Assembly (NCBI GenBank): GCA_017590115.1
Contig: JAGGNK010011003.1
Location: 3,859,899 to 3,923,898, forward strand
Direction of reading: 5' to 3'
From: Montifringilla adamsi
Taxonomy: Eukaryota > Chordata > Aves > Passeriformes > Passeridae
DNA: 64,000 nucleotides
Shown here: in pieces, positions 10,601 to 22,837 of the stretch
How positions within the stretch are numbered: position 1 is the first letter of the stretch
How the letters are laid out: every line of letters begins with the position of its first letter
The notes under the pieces: generated by a model
Seen by the model: the letters and a program-made list of their open reading frames with translations, nothing else
Told to the model about the DNA's origin: nothing
The model's database searches: none
Program-made: the position numbers and the translations under genes

Positions 10601-12851
10601 GAAACATGCAACTGCTTTGCTGATACCGTCTCTGCCTAAAAGCCTCGGCGCAGTCCAACAATGCCTCGGCTCTGCTGCGTTGGGAGGTAACACAAAGCCT
10701 TGGCATGTGCTCCCTGGGCTGGTTTTTGGCCGTCATTTTGGGCCTTCAGGTGGGGCTCTGCTTCTATTGGGACAGCAGGGCCTTGCATTCTCCCAAAGAC
10801 ACATTCTCCTAGCTCCTAGAGCAGGATCCATTGTTGCCATGTGGCTGTCACAGCTGGGTTGTGTCCCCAGGTCATGCTGTGACAACACCAGCCCCTCTCT
10901 GCCATTCTTTGCACAATGGGCTCGTGGCCTGGTGGCTCTGATATGGCACAGAGGGGTCCTGAGCTGTGCTCAGCATCACCCACACACCTGAACGAGGAGC
11001 AGAACAGCTCTGGCTGGGGAAATTATTCTGCACCAAGCAGAGGGAGGTGGGATGACAAGCCCCACACACATCAGCCAGGCAGGGAACAGAGGCTGTGTCA
11101 GTGCAAAGCAGGAGAGAGAGGTCCGTGTTCCTTCACACACACACTCGTGCCAGGCTCCCTGCTCATGAAAAAGGCTCAGTTTAGGCCAAAACAGGCATTT
11201 TGACACAGTCCAATTTTGTGAACAACTTGTCGGACAGGTTTGTTGCTCACTCTATTGTAAGCCAAAAAAATGAATTCAGTTTTCCTCATCTCCATTCAAC
11301 CCACACGTGCAGAAACCTTCACTCAGCCCTGATTTTAGGAGAACCTAAGCTGAATCTGTCCCATAAATTTTCCTCTTGGAAGATCTTTCCTACCTTATTG
11401 ACCTCCTTGAAGCAGAATTCTCTGTAGTGATCATCAACCTCAGAATTATTATTAGGAATTTAACCTGGGATTCTGGAGGCAAACCAAGAAAAACCACCCC
11501 AAAGCCAATGACTGCACTAATTATTCCAAGTGCTACTGCTGGGTTTAAGCAGCCCTCCTGAATCCCAGGAAGAATTCAAGATTAAAACACCAAGTCATAC
11601 TTGAAGGAGTGTTTATACACACAGATGATACTACGTGCAAACTACTGATGTATTACATTAAACAAAGTGCATTTTCATAAATTACTTATTGCCATTTTCC
11701 CACTCTGAGTTGGGATGTGGCAGTGAAAATACCTGAGAACTTGAGACAATGTCCAAGTTTCTGTCAGAACGGAATGTAATTAGTGCAAATTAAGCAGCAT
11801 CCTGAGAAGGGGGAGGTCAGGGAGAACTGGCAGGGTCGAACTGGGTCATTACAAAGCATTTTTATAGCCAGGCAAGCAGGAGGGATCCCAAGTTACCTAT
11901 TGCTGCTGTCTGAACTCCCCCTGCATCCCAGACCTGCTTTTCCACACAGATCAGGAGCGGGAGACATCGATTTTATCGGCAGCAGACAAAGAGCTGCGAA
12001 TTAAAACTGTGAAAAATCAGCACTGTTTCTCTTTTCTCCTTTTAAATTTTGCATTTTAAAATCGGGAGAAACAAAGTGGGCCCATCAAAACCCCATGGGC
12101 TGTTAGATTTCTGTTCTGGTTTTTGTGGCACTTGATGGCTCAGGAGGAAAAACCTTAAAGCTTATTTATCCACACATGGGAATGTCCAAGTAAAGCACCA
12201 CAAATTTACCCCCAAACTCCACCATTTTTTCAGTGTGAAGGCTTGAAAATGATGACACTCCTTTGGAGGCCTTGATTGGCCTTTGGAGAGTTCCAGAACT
12301 TTGCTTCAGAGATGCCATCTGAATATTTAGGCCAGAATTACTGATTTTATAAATGTGCATGGGCACACACAGGTGTGTGTCTGTCACAGGTGTGTCTGGG
12401 GACAGAGGTGTGCAGGGGTAACACTGCAGGTGTCAGCTCTTGGCCTTCCCAGTTTTCTGGGTTAGGATTTCCACAAGGGCAGGTTCTGTCCTGCTACTTT
12501 TCTATTAGAGTGATATTTCCCAACATACTTTGCAGCCCCACAAATTTTTTGGCACTCCAAATTTTTTGGCACCCCAAAATTATTTAGAATAATCCAGTCT
12601 TTAATACATTACAGCCACAACATGCTGGTTTTGTAGGATTGTCCTCCTGAGCATTTCCCACCATGCTGAGGTCTAAGAAAACTACTCCAAATTTCTGTCA
12701 GTGCAGCAAAACTCAGAGTTTTGTGTGTTCAGTGAACTCTCAGGGACTTTCTCACCTGCAGAGAAGCATCTCCCACATCCTCCCTGCAGATGAAATAATG
12801 CTGGACCTTCCATGGAACCTTCCCAGAGAAAAGTGCATCAGACATCCAGCC
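10601..12851. other. Single-copy DNA, no gene seen
   Basis: No exon or transposon is recognised. A small local repeat 'CAAATTTTTTGGCAC' occurs twice near 12540-12575. Confidence 0.5.
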
Positions 12852-13135
12852 CATGGAATCACAGAACCACTGAGGCTGGAAAAGATGTTTCTAAAAGTCC
12901 ATTGAATCCAACCTGTGCCCAATGGCCACCTTGTCACCCAGCCCAGAGCACTGAGTGCCACATCCAGTCATTCCTTGAGCTTCTCCACGGATGGGGACTC
13001 CAGCACCTCCCTGGGTAGCCCCTTCCCAAGCTTGACTGCCTTTTCCATGGAGAAAATTCTCCTGAAAAGCTTGGCCCAAAGTCAGTGGCGTTTGGAGAGC
13101 ATCATTTCCCCAGGCCCATGTGAAATCTCTGAAAG
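12852..13135 (-). mobile_element. CR1 LINE 3' end (antisense), older subfamily
   Basis: Begins 'GGAATCACAGAACCACTGAG' and passes through 'CCACCTTGTCACCCAGCCCA' and 'AGTGCCACATCCAGTCATTC' to 'TTTTCCATGGAGAAAATTCT'. It uses a different consensus from the 8.3-kb copy and matches the type at 20.06 kb. It is degenerate and non-coding. Confidence 0.88.
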
Positions 13136-14271
13136 TGGAAGCTGCACTGGTTGGACTGAAAGCTGTTTTGAAGGCAACTGAAATAATTTTGATGTGTGAT
13201 GCTGGAAAGGGCCTTCATGGTGGATAATGGCCCTGCCTGTTTTCCGTAGAAGGCCACGAGCACCAGGCTCTTCTCACAGGGCAACAACAGCGTCTGCAAA
13301 TCATCCCTTTCTGTCTTACTGGAATTTTACATCTCAGAAAAGTTCCAGGTGGGAAGGATGGAGATGAGGAAGGGAACTCTGAGCAACTCGTGCTTCCCAT
13401 ACGTTCCTCCCCAGCAGCTGCTCAGCCCAAGATCTCTGTGCTATAGACTTTTCCCTGCCTCTGACAAAACACTAAAAACCCCTCCAGCATGACAACAAAA
13501 AATAAATATCAAAAGAACATTTGAAGAGCTCAATAAATTGATCATATTCTGCTGAACCTTCACCCTTGTAACGATAGTACCATTTAAATGCTAATGTCAT
13601 TTTTAAAAAAGTCAATTACAGGAGTTTTAAAGTAATGGAGTCAGCAGTCTCGATGTAAATCTGTTATATTAATCTGCTCCCTACACTGTATCCATGGGCA
13701 CTGATGCATTCACCCCCTTTTCCCTGGAGGGAACGTTCCCTTGCAGTGGTACCAGTAATTGAATCAAGTTGATACAGACACCAAAAATATTGTAAGTCTT
13801 GTAGGTAATGAAAAGCATATGTTGATAAAGCCAGTTGCTGTAATTTTGGATAGAAGAGCACTGACATTTGGGAAGTTCAAAATTAGAATTAACCCTTTGA
13901 TGATGAAGTGACCTGAAATTGTCTTTACAAACTCTGCTAATTTCACAAAGAAAAACTGCTCGATATCTTCCATGAGACAGCTTAGATCCTCTACCTCCCC
14001 TTTTCCCTCCTTATTCCCAATTACATTCACTTCCATAAAGAATTTTGCAAATTTTTTTTTTCAATCTGGTTCAGACAAAATATAACAAGATCAGAAAACA
14101 AACATTGCTCAGGTCCAAATTCATTTTTGCACCTTTCATGGGCCTGAAGAAGCTGGAATGTCACAGCAAAAGAGAGATTTTGGTTGTGCTGCTTAGGGAG
14201 GTAAATGGATGCAACAGAAATCTCCAGGTGCCAGTCCCTACTCCGCAGATTTTGGGTGCAGCTCCAAACTG
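13136..14271. other. Single-copy DNA, AT-rich
   Basis: No gene is seen. Positions 13480-13700 are repeat-free and contain ATTTAAATG, TAATGTCAT and other homeodomain/POU-like sites. This could be a conserved non-coding element but is untested. Confidence 0.35.
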
Positions 14272-14350
14272 AACAGAATCACAGAATCATAAAATCATTT
14301 AGGTTGGAAAAGACCTCCAAGATTATCAAGTCCAACCTCTGATTGATCTC
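14272..14350 (-). mobile_element. CR1 3'-terminal fragment (antisense)
   Basis: 'ACAGAATCACAGAATCATAA' followed by 'TTAGGTTGGAAAAGACCTCC' and 'TCAAGTCCAACCTCTGATTG' is the complement of a CR1 3' terminus. Only about 80 bp remain. Confidence 0.9.
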
Positions 14351-15665
14351 CAATATCTGGTACATACAAATGGTGTTTAGAAGTATCAAATATACCCAAA
14401 CCCAAACAAATTCTCATTTGAGGTGGGACTTTTGGTGGTGAACAAACTTGGATAAACCCCAACATTTTTCAGTTCCTCTGATCATGTTGGCTCATAATGA
14501 CCCATTCAAATTATTATTGCAGCGGGGTTCAAAGAGATCCACAGCCTTTCCTACTCCCACAGCTCATGAAATGTTTCTTACATGAAAAAGGATTCATTTT
14601 GGCTCAGGCAAATGGGATAATGAACACTAGGAGAGAGGCTGAACTCCCTGACTGAGGTAAAATCACAAATATCTACACATACTGTGCGTTCACCCACATA
14701 CAAAGACGTGTCATCATTTATGACAGAAGATAAAACCTGCTGAGAACTTCCAGACAGTCAGAGCTATCAGAAATAAAAGACTAAATAAACATATATTTCT
14801 AAGTACTAATAACAAGGGAATTGCATTCAGCACTGCTCTGAGGCAGAAAGAGAACTTCCAGATAAAATTGTCATGGAATCCATTCCACTTGTCACATAAA
14901 CACTGCTCTGGGTTTGCTGGTAAGAAGGGCTGATTAATGGTTCACTAAGATTTTCCTGCTTCTGCCTTTTGTGAATTGATTCTCAAGTGTAGGTCTAATA
15001 AAATCCCAGCCGATGTCACACACACGCCACAGAAATATTTCCAGTGCCATCATAAATCCCAACAGTTCGGAACAGGGATTTTGTTAACTCAGGGCCTTCC
15101 TCTGCCACAGTTCAGGGGTTAAAGGGGCCCAAAAATATTAAAAGAAGGTTGGGAATAAACACAGAACTCAGAACATGTCTGACAGCATTTCCACATTCTC
15201 CGAGCCTGGAACTTCTCCCGAAATGCTGCAGGCTCGAGTCTCTGGAGAAATCAATCCAGAATTCTGGAGTTTTGTTACTCCCAAAGCAGCTGATATCCCT
15301 TCCCTCAGCATTCCCATTCCATACGGAGCATGTGGAGAAGGGGGCTGAAATCCTCTGGCACCAACGTCACGGTGCCATCCCTGCTCTGGGAGACTCCCAG
15401 ATAGAACCAGGAATACGGGATCATCCAACAGGGCAAAAAGGAAAAACTCCCCGTTAGCAACGCTGCCAAATTCCTCGAGTTGGTATGAGAAAAGGGATGT
15501 TTTTTCAAGAGAGTTTGGAGTAATTGAATAAACTGACTCACAAGGCAACATTTCACTACTTCCAGACAAATCTTCCCTTTAAATCTTTTGCTGTTTGGGT
15601 AAAATTGAAAATCTCCATTCTGGCACAAAACTGAGTTATTTGAGTGCTAAAAGCATCTCAGGCCC
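14351..15665. other. Single-copy DNA, no gene seen
   Basis: Mixed composition, no recognised repeat or exon. Overlapping frames of 100-130 codons around 15150-15630 show no recognisable domain or exon structure. Confidence 0.5.
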
Positions 15666-15716
15666 TTTTTTTTTTTTTTTTTTTTTTTTGGGGGGGGGGG
15701 GGTGGGGGGGGGGGGG
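15666..15716. repeat. T24-G13-T-G13 homopolymer block
   Basis: Twenty-four T, then thirteen G, one T and thirteen G. The G tract can form a G-quadruplex in principle. Homopolymers of this length are also common sites of sequencing or assembly error. Confidence 0.9.
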
Positions 15717-16038
15717 TATTTGCATGTTTTGTTTTTGAACAAATGAGCTCCAAAGCTGGATCTCATTCCTACCAAATCCTCCCACACAACACTCACAATG
15801 CCCTGGAAATCGGTGTATCCAGGCACAGTTATTCCATTGGAATAATAATATCCAGAAAAGTGCTGTCATGTTTGATGTAGACACACTATGGGGAACAGAA
15901 CCACAGCCCTTAAAGACTCGATAGAGACACAAACCCCTACGTGGCTCCTTTGAAACCAAACCGTCCTGGAAGTTGAGACTTTGGAAGAAAAAGGAAAAGG
16001 AATTCTTCCAAGAGTGATGTGAAAGGGAATGATTCTTC
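15717..16038. other. Unique spacer between the homopolymer tracts
   Basis: No gene is seen. The T24 run on one side and the A28 run on the other are complementary and could pair as an inverted repeat. Confidence 0.5.
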
Positions 16039-16066
16039 AAAAAAAAAAAAAAAAAAAAAAAAAAAA
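16039..16066. repeat. A28 homopolymer
   Basis: Twenty-eight consecutive A. No retroposed body is recognisable immediately upstream. Confidence 0.9.
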
Positions 16067-16269
16067 GATTTGCCTGAAAGAAAGCCTGGATTCAGGCTCG
16101 GCACTGGTTAAGGGCAACACCTCTGAGGAAAAATGAAAAAATAGAAGTTTAAAAAAGGGATTTTCCCTGTTCCAGAGGCAGCAGCGGGATGGGGGGATTG
16201 AGCTTTAAGGCAGTTCCGCGGCAGCGCCGAGAGGGGGAACCCTCGCCCAGGCCGAGCGCCGGGGGCGGA

Positions 16270-17400
16270 CGGGGAATAACGGGAATAACGCGGGGATAAC
16301 GGGGGAATAACGGGAATAATGGGGAGATAACGGGGATAATGGGGGAATAATGGGAATAACGGGGGGATAACGGGGGAATAATGGGAATAACGGGGGGATA
16401 ACGGGGGAATAACGGGAATAACGGTGGGATAACGGGGGAATAACGGGAATAATGGGGGAATAACTGGGGGATAATGGGGATAATGGGGGAATAACTGGTG
16501 GATAACGGAGATAATGGGGGAATAACGGGGATAATGGGAATAACAGGGAATAACGGGTAAATAATTGTGGAATAATGGCGATAACAGGGAGTAATGGGGA
16601 AATAACGGGGAATAAGGGGGATAATGAGAATAACGGGGGGATAATGGGAATGATGGGAATAACGGGGGGATAACAGGGACAACGGGAATAACGGGGATAA
16701 TGGGGGTAACTGGAATAGTGGGGGATAAAGGGAATAACGGGAGGATAATGGGGAATAATGGGGATAAAGGGAATGACGGGGATAACGGGAATAATGGGAA
16801 GATAACGGGGATAATGGGGGGATAACCGGAATAATGGGGGCATAACGGGGAAGATGGGAATAGTGAGGGGATAATGGGAATAGCAGGGGGATAATGGGGG
16901 ATAACAGAAAAAACGGGGCATAGCAGGAGTTAACGGGGTGATCAGGGGGTAATGGGGGAATAATGGGAATAATGGGGACAACAGGATAAAGGAGGATAAC
17001 AGGAATAAGGGGGGACAGCGGGAATAACAGTGGGAAAACGGGATAATGGGAATAACAGGCATAACAGGGAATAGTGGGAATAATGGGGGGATAACAGGAA
17101 TAACTGGGATAACAGGGGGTAATGGGTGAATAATGGGAATAATGGGGACAACAGGATAAAGGAGGATCACAGGAATAAGGGGGGACAGCAGGAATAACGG
17201 TGGGATAACGGGAATAACGGAATAAGGGGCATAATGGGGAATAGTGGGAATAAGGAGAATAACAGGGGGGTAAGGGGGAATAACAGGAATAATGGAGGGG
17301 AGTAATGGGAATAATAGGAATAATGGAGGGGAACGGGGAGATCACAGGGGACAATAGGATTTATGGGAATAACAGGACATAACAGGAATAACAGGGGAAA
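16270..17400. repeat. 1.1-kb G-run minisatellite (GGGGATAACGGGAATAAy)n
   Basis: A head-to-tail array of units of roughly 9-19 bp built from G3-G6 runs separated by ATAAC, AATAAC, AATAAT or ATAAT. Variants include GATCAC and GACAAC. C is almost confined to AACGGG. A compound block, 'GGGGGACAGC' after 'GACAACAGGATAAAGGAGGA', occurs near 16977-17015 and again near 17147-17190, so blocks have been duplicated within the array. Its left edge abuts a CpG-rich 60-bp stretch (16215-16270). The long minus-strand frame rich in Pro, Tyr, Ser and Ile is only the complement of the repeat. Confidence 0.96.
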
Positions 17401-18407
17401 ATGGGGCTCTCCCAGCCCTACCAGCCCCAGGCACAATGTTGTGATGGGCACAGGGATGGGGAGAACCAGGGGATGCCCCTTGGCAGTGGCACTGGCCCAT
17501 CCATGGCAGCAGTTCCTTGGTCAGAGGTGTTCCAGGAGGAGTAAGGGACACATGGGAGCAGGGCAGGTGGGGTCAACATGGGAAATGATGGGGATTTATG
17601 GAAATTCTTCTGTAGTTTGGTAATATTTGATATTATTCTGTTTTGTGGGAAGATGCTCCCTGTGTCCTTCATCCATGGGAATTCCCCATCCTGGACACTG
17701 CACTGAGACCTGCTTAGGTTGTCACAGCACAGGGATTGCCTGGATTTAGGAAAACTTTTGGTTAAGGCTGGAATGAAGCTCCTGTATCCTGAGTGGTGCC
17801 TCCAGGAGTGCCAAAGGCCAGGCTGGTTCACTGGCCATTGGCCAGAGCAGCACTGGAACACAGGGACACTCCCAGGGATGTTCTTCCAAGGGTTTTCCTT
17901 CCTGAGGGGCTGGGGCAGGTGGGGATAGGACCAAGAGGTGACACCAAAATGCCCCAGGCTCACAGGACACCTCACCCTGCCTTCCCACTGATATCCCCTC
18001 TAACAGCCTTTAAGGAAACCTCCTCCTGTAGCAGGGATCCTCCACAAGGGCAGCTCAGACTCAACAAAACCAATTTCAAGCAAGTGAAATTCAATTTCAA
18101 TTTCAAGTGTTAAAAGACAACAAACTCCTAAGTATTCCTGAAGAAATGGGGTGCAGTGGGCTGGAGAGGGGGACAACCCCACAGCCTCCCCAGCCCATGG
18201 TTCCAGCAAGACCCTGCACACAAACAGCAGCAAAAGTGAGGCACCAGCTGAGGAAAAAGTGAGAGGAACAGTCTGAAACCAGAAAACTACAAACAAACTG
18301 AGAGTGGAGACTTTTTGTTTGTTTACAATCCTTTTTTCCCCCCTCTTTTTCAATTTGTAAAGTAACAAGGAAAAGAAAATGCAGCTCGAGCCTTCCTCCA
18401 ACCTGGA
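17401..18407. other. Single-copy DNA, no gene seen
   Basis: No exon or repeat is recognised. The right half (18000-18370) is AT-rich with a short CCCCCCTCTTTTTC tract. Confidence 0.5.
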
Positions 18408-18470
18408 GTATCTCGATGGACTGGATCAGCTTGGAAGTCTTTTCCAAAATAAATGATGCCATGATCTTCT
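18408..18470 (+). mobile_element. Probable CR1 3'-terminal fragment (sense)
   Basis: 'GGAAGTCTTTTCCAAAATAA' followed by 'ATGATGCCATGATC' resembles a diverged CR1 3' terminus. It is short, so the call is tentative. Confidence 0.45.
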
Positions 18471-20063
18471 GCCCCAGGCCTGCACATTCCCAGCTGGGAA
18501 TGGTTTTCCAACCATTCCAACTGTTTTGCCTGGCACAGCAATGTTCATCTCTCAGCAGCAGAAACTAACATTAAACTGGGGGTTAAGAAATCAGGAAATC
18601 AGACCTGGGCAAAGGGATAACGACTTAAATCTTTTGGACTCAAAGAAACCCAAAACTCAGAGGAGTCACCCTGAATTCTTACCACGGCCCCAAGCCAATT
18701 TAACATTTAAAAAGTAACCTCGAGTTTTGAGTTCTGCACCTTTTATTTCTTTGTTTTGCTATGAAATTGAGGGCACTAAAATATTCCTGGAGTACCTGCA
18801 CAGATCAGAGGAGAGAAAAGTTGGGAAGCAGGAGAAACATCCCTGAGCCAGCCCAGCCTCTCACACAGCCATGGCCATCCCTGAGCTCACCTGAACTTGC
18901 TGAACTTGCTGAATTTACAGCTCTTTGCTGAGTCATTTACAACCAAACTGCAATTACTCTGCTCTCAATTAGTATTTTTCATGGTTTTCAGTGGCTCCAC
19001 GTGCAAACAGCCAAAGAAATGTGGGAAGAACACCCCGGTCCATGGTGGTTTTGTCAGCAATGTGTGTGCTTGTGCAAACGCTTCCCCTTGAGACAGGGGA
19101 TGGATTAACAATCCCAATCCCACTGAAATCCACAGGAAAACTCCTCCTTGCTCTGCTTGGGCCACAATTCTGCACCTGAATTTTTGGATACAAGTACAAC
19201 AAGTCCTTTAGCTCTGTGTCCCTAACTCAGGTGCAGCAATATGGCTTGGTGGTTTAAAATTAAACTGTAGCTGTTTCTAGAGGACCAAGTGCTCTGAGCT
19301 TCTTTGCAAACATGAAGATTTTTTAACTCCTCTCATCCAAAAATCAAACTCTTCTCATCTTCCAATTGAAACTTGGATATATTTGCTCAAAGGAGCACAT
19401 TTTCCAGTTAGAAAATTCTAATAACAAATGGTTCAGGCATTTTTATAGGCAGAAAAACTCAAGCCAAGTTGGTTAGTGGTTTCAGATGCTTTTTATTTGC
19501 AAATCAGAAAGGGTTTCATTTATAAATTGAAATTGTACTGGCTGCTAATCCTGAAGGCAGACTCAGGCCTTTGGCTCTGCTTGGAGAAGGAGAAATAATG
19601 CATTTTAAAGACAAATTATTTCATTTGGACCAATGAGTGCTGTGGTTGGGCAGGACATTTATTTTATAGCAAAACTCACAGCAGAAGTCCTTTAGATTGA
19701 GAGTTCCACTGGTTTAAGGGGACACTGCCCTCCACTGTGGATCTGCATCACAGTCCTGCTCCCAAATATGAAACTTGGGAATTTTAGAAATAATTCCTGA
19801 TCCTCTGAAGAGCACAGGCTCTTTACACAAAGTGCTGCACCACCACACTGCTGAAGAGCTCTCAGTGCGCCCCATTCAGAGACAGAATCGAGTTTCCCCT
19901 GTTTGGAAGCTGGATCTGATGAGCTGAGATGATGAGGGCGCTCAAACATCCCCACAAGTTTGTGCTGGGACACAAATCCCTGAGAGCACAGGCTGCCTCT
20001 CTCAAATTTCTACCCAAATTTTGGAAGCTCTCCCCTTCCTGAAGCATAGTAGTAACTTTTTGA
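18471..20063. other. Single-copy DNA, no gene seen
   Basis: Unremarkable AT-rich sequence with no recognised exon, RNA or transposon. Confidence 0.5.
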
Positions 20064-20325
20064 TCCCAGAATCACAGGATCACTGAGGTTGGAGAACACC
20101 TCCAAGTCCAACCTGTGACCAATCCCCACCTTGTCACCAGGCCAGAGCTCTCAGTGCCACATCCAGGAGTTCCTTGGACACCTCCAGGGGTGGGGACTCC
20201 AAACCTCCCCTTCCAAAGCCTGACCACCCTTTCCATGGAGAAATTCCTCCTGATGTCCAACCTGAACCTCCCTTGGCACAGCTTGAGGCTGTTTCCTCTC
20301 ACCCTGTCACTAATTGCTGGGAAAA
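20064..20325 (-). mobile_element. CR1 LINE 3' end (antisense), older subfamily
   Basis: Starts 'AATCACAGGATCACTGAGGT' and includes 'CCACCTTGTCACCAGGCCAG', 'AGTGCCACATCCAGGAGTTC' and 'CCATGGAGAAATTCCTCCTG'. It is the same type as the 12.85-kb copy. It fades into an AT-rich stretch with T-rich runs (20328-20385). Confidence 0.92.
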
Positions 20326-21416
20326 TTGAAATTTTTTTTCCTAAATTTTTTTTCTACATTTTTTTCTAAACCAACATTTTTTTATCTCAAAGTTGACATA
20401 CAAATACATACTATATAAGCCTTCTATCAAACCCTAAAAACTCTCTACAAATCCATTTCCCACAAATAATTAGTCAAGATGATTGTTCTCATTGAGTAAT
20501 GCACTTAAGGTCAGAGAGTTGTGTCTGAGCTGTGAGCCTGCACCATAATTTAATATTGGAGCTTTGAAAATGGCCAGGTTTTGGTGTCTTGTTTCTGGAC
20601 AAGATGTACAAAGCAGGAAATATTTTAAAAAGCTGTGTTCAGAAGGCAGGGATCAACGCACCAGAGCTGGGTTATCTTTCCACACCTAAGGCAAGGCTGG
20701 ACAGGAGTTTCTCCATTTCTTCCTGTCCCAATTTCCCTCATCCTGCTGCATTCAGTGCAAGACAAGTCTGCAACACTCGCTGAGCTCAGCTCACCCATTT
20801 CTCATCCTGCAGAGAGTGTGAAAACCAGCAGCCACCGTATGGCAGTTTGCACCCAGGTAATCACACCCCTAAAAGGCTTCCCCAAAAAACCACTGGAACC
20901 CCATCACAGCCCCAGAACACCTCGTTTCTGTCCTCAGCACATCACACCTGCCTCACACCAAAAAAACAGGGACCAGCTCCTGCAGCATCCCTGGGTACAC
21001 TGTCAGAGCAGCCAGGAAAATCTAGCATGGCAATTCTGAGGAAGTGCCAAGTAGCCAAGTGACAAAGAAAACAGAGCCTGTTTCAAGGAATTCATAAGTC
21101 AGGAGTGAAGCAAGACATAAAAGAAATGGGAGAGTACGAGGAGGAAACAGCTGAGCCAGGTTTGCTGTTTGCTTCCCAAGCTCCTCACGAGCAGTTCCAT
21201 GGTTGGGAATCACACCTGGGGGATTCCCAGGGATCCAGGTGAACTCACAGTCCAAACAGAGATCAGAGAAAATTCCAGTGGCTGCAAGGACAAAGGTGAT
21301 GCAAAATGAACAGCAGTGGGAAACCATGGGCAAAACTTAAACCTTAAAATTTAAAACTTAAACTGTAGGAACAGTTTAATTGTTACATGAAACAGGTACA
21401 AAACAGTTTCTGATGG
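20326..21416. other. Single-copy DNA, no gene seen
   Basis: T-rich low complexity at 20328-20385, then ordinary unique sequence. No exon is recognised. Confidence 0.5.
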
Positions 21417-21525
21417 GTTCACAGAATTCACAGAATGACACAGAATTCACAGAATTCACAAACTTCCTAGGTTGGAAGAGACCTTCAAGTTCATCAAGTC
21501 CAACCCAGCCCGGAACAAGTCCTGA
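21417..21525 (-). mobile_element. CR1 3' terminus with expanded terminal repeat (antisense)
   Basis: 'CCTAGGTTGGAAGAGACCTT' and 'TTCATCAAGTCCAACCCAGC' mark the CR1 3' end. It is preceded by four to five copies of CACAGAATTCA or close variants at 21417-21463. This is an expansion of the short microsatellite that normally ends CR1. Confidence 0.9.
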
Positions 21526-21931
21526 AATTAATCCCATTAATTCCCCGAAATAATTCCTGGTGCTTTCTGTGGTCTGTGGCCTCTACAATCCAATCCCACC
21601 CTTTCTGGCCTTCTGTTACATATTTTTTCTCTCCCTGATGGAAAGGAAAATCCCTGGTGCTGGGGGGCTGCTGCCCCTCCGCTTCCCCAGCTGAGCTCAG
21701 GGCTCGTTATCGCGCCCGGGCAGCCCCTGCGCTGTCTCCTGCAATTGTTCCTGCTCAAGCCACTTTCTTTTCTTTTTTTTTTTTGGTTTTTTTTTGGAAG
21801 GGTGGTGCTGGTGTTTTGTAATTTATAGCAAAATAAGAAATGATTCTTTATAACAGAAGCCATTCTGTTGTTGCAGAGTTCTTATTTAGCTGCATTTGAA
21901 GAGCTGAGGAAAAGCCGTTCCGTCGCTCGCC
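21526..21931. other. Single-copy DNA with local CpG enrichment
   Basis: CpG sites cluster at 21680-21735 (CGTTATCGCGCCCGGGC) and 21915-21932 (CCGTTCCGTCGCTCGCC). A 14-T/TTTTGG tract lies at 21768-21798. No promoter element such as a TATA box is placed convincingly. Confidence 0.4.
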
Positions 21932-22837
21932 ATGGAACCACGCAGCTTCTTCTTCCTAACACCTCCCACAGGCCACATATCAACCCTGCACTTCCTACAA
22001 ACGATAAGCAGCATTCATTTTGATCATTCACAGTTGTTTTGGGGGCTGGTAGGTGATAGGCTCCTCTCTCAGTCTGTCACCTCCTGCCCAAACTGTCTGC
22101 GGCTCTCCCGTGCCAGCCCTGCCAGCGGAACCAGGGGGTTTCCTGCTCAGGGGACAGCACAAACACAAAGCTGGGCTGTTCCAAGCCCTCCCCACCACAG
22201 TCCCAGCCCCCAGGGATCTCAGGCAGCCCCCTGCCCTACTCCTTGGACATCCAGCTCAGTGCCTGGAAGCCACAGCTACAGCAGGCAGGTCACCAGGCAT
22301 CGGGAGCACCCTCCATGCCAGCACTGCAGAGCCTCACCTGGCTTTTTAACACCCCAAAGATTCCCCCTGAAATTTCATTTCCAGCATGCAGAGGATTCCC
22401 TTTGCTACTCCAGGCCCTCCCAGAAACAGATGAGATTTCAGCCACACTCCTCCAGCACCGGGTGCCCTCTTCCTGCTCCCTCCCAGGAACAGGCTGATGT
22501 TTCACTTAGCTTTTCTCCTCCTTTACTGGGAAAAATCCCTGCTCAGGCCTCACTTTTGGACAATCCTGGGATCTGGGATCCCCCAGGAGGGGCTGATCTG
22601 GCTGTGTCAGAGCACAGAGCACCTCAGTGTCCCCCGTGGGACTCCCAGACCTTGGGAACAAACCTGGGGAGCGCTGTCCCTGTTCCTCCCCACATGCCCC
22701 AGCTGAACATCCCTGTTCTTCCCAACCACTTTGATCTGACCACTGTCACCCAAAAAATCACCACTTCTTGGGGGCACCAGCCTCAGGCTGTGTCAGGATC
22801 CCTGAACTGTGGTTTATCTGCTTCCTTATCCCATTAA
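21932..22837 (+). other. Unexplained 301-codon open reading frame, probably not a gene
   Basis: The longest open frame here that is not built on a tandem repeat. Its ATG lies in GCCATGG, a strong initiation context, just after a small CpG cluster. Its TAA stop is within ATTAAA (22833-22838), a variant polyadenylation signal. The conceptual product is Pro/Ser/Gln-rich with no recognisable domain, signal peptide or membrane segment. The DNA is C-rich, which lowers stop frequency, so a chance frame is the likelier reading. It could also be a frame in a long non-coding RNA or a lineage-specific gene. I recognise no homologue. Confidence 0.12.

Noticed and set aside
16149..17354. 401-codon minus-strand frame rich in Pro/Tyr/Ser/Ile
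   Set aside because: It lies almost wholly in the G-run minisatellite. A parallel long frame exists in another register, so absence of stops reflects repeat composition.
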